DNA from: SHLQ01 sp051011575 | Lineage (GTDB): Bacteria > Actinomycetota > Acidimicrobiia > Acidimicrobiales > SHLQ01 | DNA: 8,380 nucleotides | Assembly (NCBI GenBank): GCA_051011575.1 | Contig: JBPCTR010000122.1 | Coordinates: 1 to 8,380 of the forward strand | Direction: 5' to 3' | Part shown: in pieces, positions 5,025 through 8,380 of the stretch | Layout of the letters: each line of letters starts with the position of its first letter | Numbering within the stretch: the stretch's first letter is position 1 | Position numbers and translations under genes: made by a program | The notes under the pieces: model-generated | What the model was told of the DNA's origin: nothing | Database searches by the model: none | Seen by the model: only the letters and a program-made list of their open reading frames with translations

Positions 5025-6040
5025 GGTTCTCGCCGGATCTCGAGGTGGTCGGGAAACTCGACGGGTAGGTCGGCGTCGCGTTCCAGAACGGCCACGTCGC
5101 CGGTGCGTTCGACCTCGCGGAACCCGCTCAGTTTGAACGTGAGGTAGAGGAAGCGGTTGCGGTCGGTCCGAATGAATTCGGCGCGAAGGGTGCAGTCGGC
5201 CTCGCCTGCTCGTCGAGCGACGTCGGCGAGCAGGGGGACGCCCACGCCACGCGACATGACCCGGCATGACATCAACAACGCCTTCAACAACCACGAGTCA
5301 TCACGGGTCTCGACGAGGGCGAATCCGATCTTGCCGTAAGAGCCGAAGCAGTCGTCGAGTCCGGCGATCAGCATCATGTGGTTGGGGTCGCTTCGTAGCT
5401 CGTCGAGTTCGTCGAATGAGTAGGTGTAGCCGGTCGAATTCAACTGGTTCGTACGTTCGGTGAGTTCGTGGATCCGTTCGAGGTCATCGCGTCCTGCTTG
5501 GGTGATCGTCATCACCATGTCGAGGGACGCGAGGAACCCGTCGGCCGGCACGTCCTCGGCAGCCTCGACTCGGCGAGCCTCGTCCTGGTACATGCGCCGG
5601 CGCATCTGGGAGTCGGTGGTCACGAAAGGAGGATGCATGTCGTCACGATCGGGGATCGCGCCGATTGCATCCGCATCGATGCCGCGCACCTCGGGATGTG
5701 CGTTGGCCACTTCCGCCCGCTCGAAGGGGTCGTCGTCGACGAAGGCGATGGCGGCGAGGCCGATGTTGAGGGCCTCGGCGATCGCGTTGATCGACGATGA
5801 TTTGGTGCTCCAGCCGATCATGGGGTGGAGGAAGTAGTCGGCGAGGCCCAACTCGTCGAGCTTGGCAAGGGCGGCTTCGGGATCGTTGCGACTTGCGACC
5901 GAGTGGAGGATCCCCCTCTGATCGAGGGTGTCGATCGTGTCCCTGACATGGCCTCGGATCTCGACGTCGTCGCCCTCGAGGAGGACTCCCGACCAGACGG
6001 TGTTGTCGAGATCCCAGACCACGCACTTGACCGGGGTCAT
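5021..6040 (-). CDS. fkbH: FkbH-like HAD-family glyceryl-ACP forming protein
   Basis: A 339-residue protein, ATG 6040-6038, overlapping the acyl-CoA dehydrogenase stop as ATGA. It belongs to HAD subfamily IIIC/FkbH. Motif I is VVWDLDNTVWSGVLLE with Asp10 and Asp12, motif II is around Ser50 (SVASRND), motif III is Lys80 (GWSTKS) and motif IV is FVDDDPFERAEV (D102, D103). The C-terminal part from about 175 has the FkbH GNAT-like fold with RTNQLNSTG and the hallmark LLMSCRVMSRGVG (255-267). Family members take 1,3-bisphosphoglycerate, dephosphorylate it and load a glyceryl group onto an acyl carrier protein. That is the first step to hydroxymalonyl- or methoxymalonyl-ACP. Length and motifs match the short form used in methoxymalonate clusters. 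All HAD residues are kept, so an active enzyme is expected. The partner ACP lies two genes upstream in the same operon. Confidence 0.92.
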   Translation of the reverse strand: MTPVKCVVWDLDNTVWSGVLLEGDDVEIRGHVRDTIDTLDQRGILHSVASRNDPEAALAKLDELGLADYFLHPMIGWSTKSSSINAIAEALNIGLAAIAFVDDDPFERAEVANAHPEVRGIDADAIGAIPDRDDMHPPFVTTDSQMRRRMYQDEARRVEAAEDVPADGFLASLDMVMTITQAGRDDLERIHELTERTNQLNSTGYTYSFDELDELRSDPNHMMLIAGLDDCFGSYGKIGFALVETRDDSWLLKALLMSCRVMSRGVGVPLLADVARRAGEADCTLRAEFIRTDRNRFLYLTFKLSGFREVERTGDVAVLERDADLPVEFPDHLEIRREP

Positions 6041-7164
6041 GTGTCCGCCGGTGGTTTTGGAGCTCGCAATCCGTAGTTGGCGATGAGGAGCTGTTGGATC
6101 TCGTTGCTCCCCTCGATGATCTCCATCACGCGGGCGTCGCGAAAGTGTTGCTCGATCGGATACTCCGACGAGGCGCCCCTGGCCCCATGAACCTGAATCG
6201 CATCGTTGGCGACGCGGCTCGCCATTCCGGATGCGAAGTACTTGGCGATGAGCGTGGCTTGGATCGCCTCGCGGTCTCGCTGGTCCCACAGTTCGCCGGC
6301 GCTCTCGCAGAGGAGGCGGGCCGCGCGAGTGTCGGTGATCATGTTGGTGAGCATGCGACGAATGAGCTGATGCTCGGCCAGCGGTTCTCCGAACTGGACC
6401 CGGCGTTGGCTGTACTCGAGAGAGGCGTCGTGGCAGGCCTCGCCGATGCCAAGGCACCCCCAGGCCACGCTGTAGCGGCCGTGGTGGAGGGCTGTGCCGA
6501 CGACGAGGTCACCTGGCATCCGTTCGGGGCCAACCCTGGATTCGGCGGGCACGATGCAACCGTCGAGGTCGACGTCGGCGAGCATGGCTGCACGGAGCCC
6601 GAGCATGCCCTCCACCGGAGATCTCGTGAGGCCGGTGGTCGTTGCCGGGACCAGGAAGCCGACGACTGGTCCGTCGCCTTCGATCTTCGCCATGACAAGG
6701 AAGACCGTTGCCATCTGGCCGAACGTGATCCAGCGTTTGTGGCCGGTCAGGCGGAAACCGTTGGTGGTGGGTTCGGCCCGGGTTTCGATGGCGGCGGCGT
6801 CGCTGCCCGCGCCAGGCTCCGTCAGCGCGAACGCGCCGATCTCGTCGCCCGAGGCGAGCTTCGGGAGCCAGTCGAGCTTCTGCTCGTCGGAACCCAGCCG
6901 GTGCACTGCCTCGGCCACCATGTCGTGCACGGTGAGTAGAGAGCGAAGCGACGAGGACAGTCGACCGAGCTGTGCGTGGATCTCGCCATAGGCGGTCATG
7001 TCGAGCGACTGACCGCCGAACTCGGTGGGGATGTGGGACGCGAGAAGATCGGCGTGGGCCAGGTCGGCGACGATCTCGGCGGGCAGGACACCGCTTCGCT
7101 CGATGGCCCGAGTGCGCTCAGCGAGGTGATCGAGAAGATCCTGGATGTCGGTCCGGGGTGTCAT
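6037..7164 (-). CDS. Acyl-CoA/acyl-ACP dehydrogenase, FkbI type
   Basis: A 375-residue flavoprotein of the acyl-CoA dehydrogenase family with normal length. It starts at ATG 7164-7162, overlapping the ACP stop as ATGA. The first family signature FALTEPGAGSDAA lies at about 112-124, the FAD-contact segment QVHGARG at 324-330, and the C-terminal IIEGSNEIQ carries the usual catalytic Glu (E351). The N-terminal helical domain, middle beta domain (from GFRLTGHKRWITFG) and C-terminal helical domain are all present. In fkb-type operons this enzyme oxidises ACP-bound intermediates on the way from glyceryl-ACP to hydroxymalonyl-ACP. Its position between the ACP and fkbH genes supports that role over fatty-acid beta-oxidation. 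The FAD-dependent substrate carrier (ACP, not CoA) is inferred from context. Confidence 0.9.
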   Translation of the reverse strand: MTPRTDIQDLLDHLAERTRAIERSGVLPAEIVADLAHADLLASHIPTEFGGQSLDMTAYGEIHAQLGRLSSSLRSLLTVHDMVAEAVHRLGSDEQKLDWLPKLASGDEIGAFALTEPGAGSDAAAIETRAEPTTNGFRLTGHKRWITFGQMATVFLVMAKIEGDGPVVGFLVPATTTGLTRSPVEGMLGLRAAMLADVDLDGCIVPAESRVGPERMPGDLVVGTALHHGRYSVAWGCLGIGEACHDASLEYSQRRVQFGEPLAEHQLIRRMLTNMITDTRAARLLCESAGELWDQRDREAIQATLIAKYFASGMASRVANDAIQVHGARGASSEYPIEQHFRDARVMEIIEGSNEIQQLLIANYGLRAPKPPADT

Positions 7165-7418
7165 TGAACGTTGGGTGGAGATGCGCTGGCGGCGAGTTTG
7201 CGTTCCGACAGGAGCGTCATCGCGTCGACCGACGAGAAGTTTTCGGGTTCGAGGTCGGCGTCGTCGAGCTGAACGCCGAAGGTCTTCTCGATGAACGTGA
7301 CCAGCTCGATCGCGAACAGCGATGTCGCGCCATTGTCGAACACGTTGGCGTCGGTGGCCAGATCTGACCCGAGTGAGTTGTTCACGAATCGCTGCAACTC
7401 GCCGCGCACGTCGGCCAT
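7161..7418 (-). CDS. Acyl carrier protein, FkbJ type
   Basis: An 85-residue acidic helical protein. It starts MADVRGELQR at ATG 7418-7416, with AAGGAG eight bases upstream and two bases after the preceding stop. The phosphopantetheine site is Ser33 in DNGATSLFAIELV. The usual Asp before the Ser (DSL) is Thr here. The following ELVTFIEKTFGVQLDDADLEPENFSSVDAM matches discrete ACPs of methoxymalonyl/hydroxymalonyl pathways. It would carry the glyceryl unit made by the FkbH protein and be acted on by the two dehydrogenases encoded beside it. A dedicated phosphopantetheinyl transferase is not in the window. Confidence 0.92.
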   Translation of the reverse strand: MADVRGELQRFVNNSLGSDLATDANVFDNGATSLFAIELVTFIEKTFGVQLDDADLEPENFSSVDAMTLLSERKLAASASPPNVQ

Positions 7419-7420
7419 GT

Positions 7421-8281
7421 CTATGTCTCCTTCTCGTAGGTGTAGAAGCCCCGGCCGGACTTCTGTCCCAGGTCTCCGGCGTCGACCATCGTTCGTAGCA
7501 GCGGGCAGGGTTGGAATCTGCCGTTCGGTAGCTCGATCTGCAGCTCTTCGATCGAGCGGAGGATCGTGTCCAACCCGATGAGGTCGGCGGTGCGGAGTGG
7601 TCCCATCTTGTGGCCGAAGCACGAGGTGAACACGTCGTCGATGTCTCGGGGGTCGGCGACAGCCTCCTGGACCAGGAACACCGTCTCGTTGATGGTTTGC
7701 ATGAGCACGCGGTTGGAGACGAAACCGGGTGAATCACCGACCGCGATGGGCCGCTTGTTCATCTGGGAGAGGAGTGTCTCGGTCGTGTCGATGGCGCGGT
7801 CGCTGGTGAGGTCGCCGCGAATCAGTTCGACTGCGCTCTTGAGGGGCACGGGGTTCATGAAGTGGATGCCGACCACGTTCTCGGGCCGGGACGTGTACGA
7901 GGCGATGGTCGTGATCGGGATCACCGAGGTGTTGGCCGCGAAGACGCAGGCGGGCGGGCAGACGCGGTCGAGTTCGGTGTACACGGCCCGCTTCACGTCG
8001 CGGTCCTCGGTGACGTTCTCGATCACGTAGTCGACTTCAGCCAGGCTCGCGATGTCGGTTGTTGGGTGGACACGGGCGGTGACCTGGCCCACGTCTTGTC
8101 GTTCGCCCCCACCGACCAGGTGATGGAAGCGGGCTGCCGACGCGATCTCGTCGAGGGCATGAGCCAGAATTTCGCTGGTCGTATCTACGAGCACGACATC
8201 GTGCCCGGTCTGAGCCAGATCCTGGGCGACGGTCGTGCCGATGACCCCAGCACCCATAACTCCGATTCGCTGCAGGTCCAT
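7421..8281 (-). CDS. 3-hydroxyacyl-CoA dehydrogenase, FkbK type
   Basis: A 286-residue NAD(P)-dependent dehydrogenase of single 3-hydroxybutyryl-CoA dehydrogenase length. The Rossmann motif IGVMGAGVIG gives G10-x-G12-x-x-G15, with Asp33 at the end of strand two suggesting NAD. Catalytic-type residues are S119 (NTSVIP), H140 (GIHFMNPVPL), E152 and N190 (GFVSNRV). The C-terminal helical domain ends with the family hallmark GQKSGRGFYTY. In fkb-type operons this enzyme oxidises glyceryl-ACP before final oxidation to hydroxymalonyl-ACP. The start ATG 8281-8279 comes three bases after the stop of the upstream gene, so it is internal to the operon. The ACP gene follows after two bases. On sequence alone a fatty-acid role is possible, but the neighbours argue for the ACP pathway. 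Confidence 0.9.
   Translation of the reverse strand: MDLQRIGVMGAGVIGTTVAQDLAQTGHDVVLVDTTSEILAHALDEIASAARFHHLVGGGERQDVGQVTARVHPTTDIASLAEVDYVIENVTEDRDVKRAVYTELDRVCPPACVFAANTSVIPITTIASYTSRPENVVGIHFMNPVPLKSAVELIRGDLTSDRAIDTTETLLSQMNKRPIAVGDSPGFVSNRVLMQTINETVFLVQEAVADPRDIDDVFTSCFGHKMGPLRTADLIGLDTILRSIEELQIELPNGRFQPCPLLRTMVDAGDLGQKSGRGFYTYEKET
7427..7432 (-). promoter_or_regulatory. Ribosome binding site AAGGAG of the ACP gene
   Basis: AAGGAG read on the minus strand, eight bases before the ACP ATG. It lies within the last codons of the hydroxyacyl-CoA dehydrogenase gene. It is the only strong Shine-Dalgarno in this operon, which fits a need for more ACP than enzyme. Confidence 0.8.
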
Positions 8282-8284
8282 CTC

Positions 8285-8380
8285 TCAACTCTCGGCCGGT
8301 CGACGATCGCGATCCCGCAGGATACTTCGCTGGTTGCGGCCGGGATCGAACAGTCCGCTCTCGACCAGTCGGCCGTTCGG
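8285..8380 (-). CDS. Unidentified gene, C-terminal 31 residues only
   Basis: The minus-strand frame open from 8380 to TGA 8287-8285 encodes a hydrophilic, Arg-rich tail that includes SGLFDPGRNQRSILRDRDR. Its stop lies three bases before the dehydrogenase start, which is operon-like spacing matching the other genes. The text faintly recalls C-termini of asparagine-synthase-like amidotransferases (LFDP...), but 31 residues are too few to assign it. Confidence 0.5.
   Translation of the reverse strand, partial: PNGRLVESGLFDPGRNQRSILRDRDRRPAES

Noticed and set aside
3858..5147. A 429-residue plus-strand open frame antisense to the GNAT gene
   Set aside because: No recognisable domain and low-complexity composition; the minus strand encodes a clear GNAT-like protein with operon-type overlap.
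6094..6939. A 281-residue plus-strand open frame inside the acyl-CoA dehydrogenase
   Set aside because: Mirror frame of a well-conserved enzyme; no start signal or family motif.
1..8380. CRISPR array or Cas genes to go with the CHAT/sigma module
   Set aside because: No regularly spaced direct repeats and no Cas-type motifs in any frame; the Craspase comparison is only by analogy.

Overview
The window is a GC-rich bacterial stretch. Third codon positions are strongly G/C, genes are packed tightly and there are no IS elements, tRNAs or CRISPR repeats. Codon bias, the single-domain class III cyclase, the ECF sigma factor, the CHAT gene and an NrtR-type NUDIX gene suggest an actinomycete-type organism. 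Acidimicrobiia is my best guess, inferred from style and not from a marker gene.

Left block (1-2159): the C-terminal part of a CHAT-domain (caspase-like) protein runs rightward and ends at 553. Facing it, with one base between the stop codons, is a leftward three-gene operon: a class III nucleotide cyclase (1578-2159), an ECF-type sigma factor (1013-1576) and a small predicted beta-rich protein (555-1016). Cyclase and sigma factor are 1 base apart, and sigma factor and small protein share an ATGA overlap. The set resembles a signal/protease/transcription module. It recalls the CHAT protease-substrate-sigma logic known from Craspase, but no CRISPR parts are visible.

Middle block (2160-3884): a short divergent promoter region precedes a rightward gene (start 2269, strong RBS). 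It encodes one membrane segment followed by an ectodomain with repeated RYDxGxGHPxIxT motifs. Its reading frame has no stop before 3711 and so runs antisense through a convincing leftward NUDIX hydrolase/winged-helix (NrtR-like) gene (3151-3849). The end of the repeat protein is therefore unclear. Inverted repeats at 3081-3110, 3123-3138 and 3147-3168 mark the convergent 3' junction.

Right block (3885-8380): a leftward operon read in the order unknown gene tail, 3-hydroxyacyl-CoA dehydrogenase (FkbK type), acyl carrier protein (FkbJ type), acyl-CoA dehydrogenase (FkbI type), FkbH-like HAD protein and a two-domain GNAT-like protein. Three consecutive junctions are ATGA overlaps. K, J, I and H are the enzymes that build hydroxymalonyl-ACP from a glycolytic C3 phosphate in polyketide pathways. 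Here no polyketide synthase and no O-methyltransferase (FkbG) lies in the window, and a GNAT gene is coupled to fkbH instead. The likely output is a glyceryl/hydroxymalonyl-ACP unit. Whether it feeds a PKS outside the window or is transferred by the GNAT protein is open.
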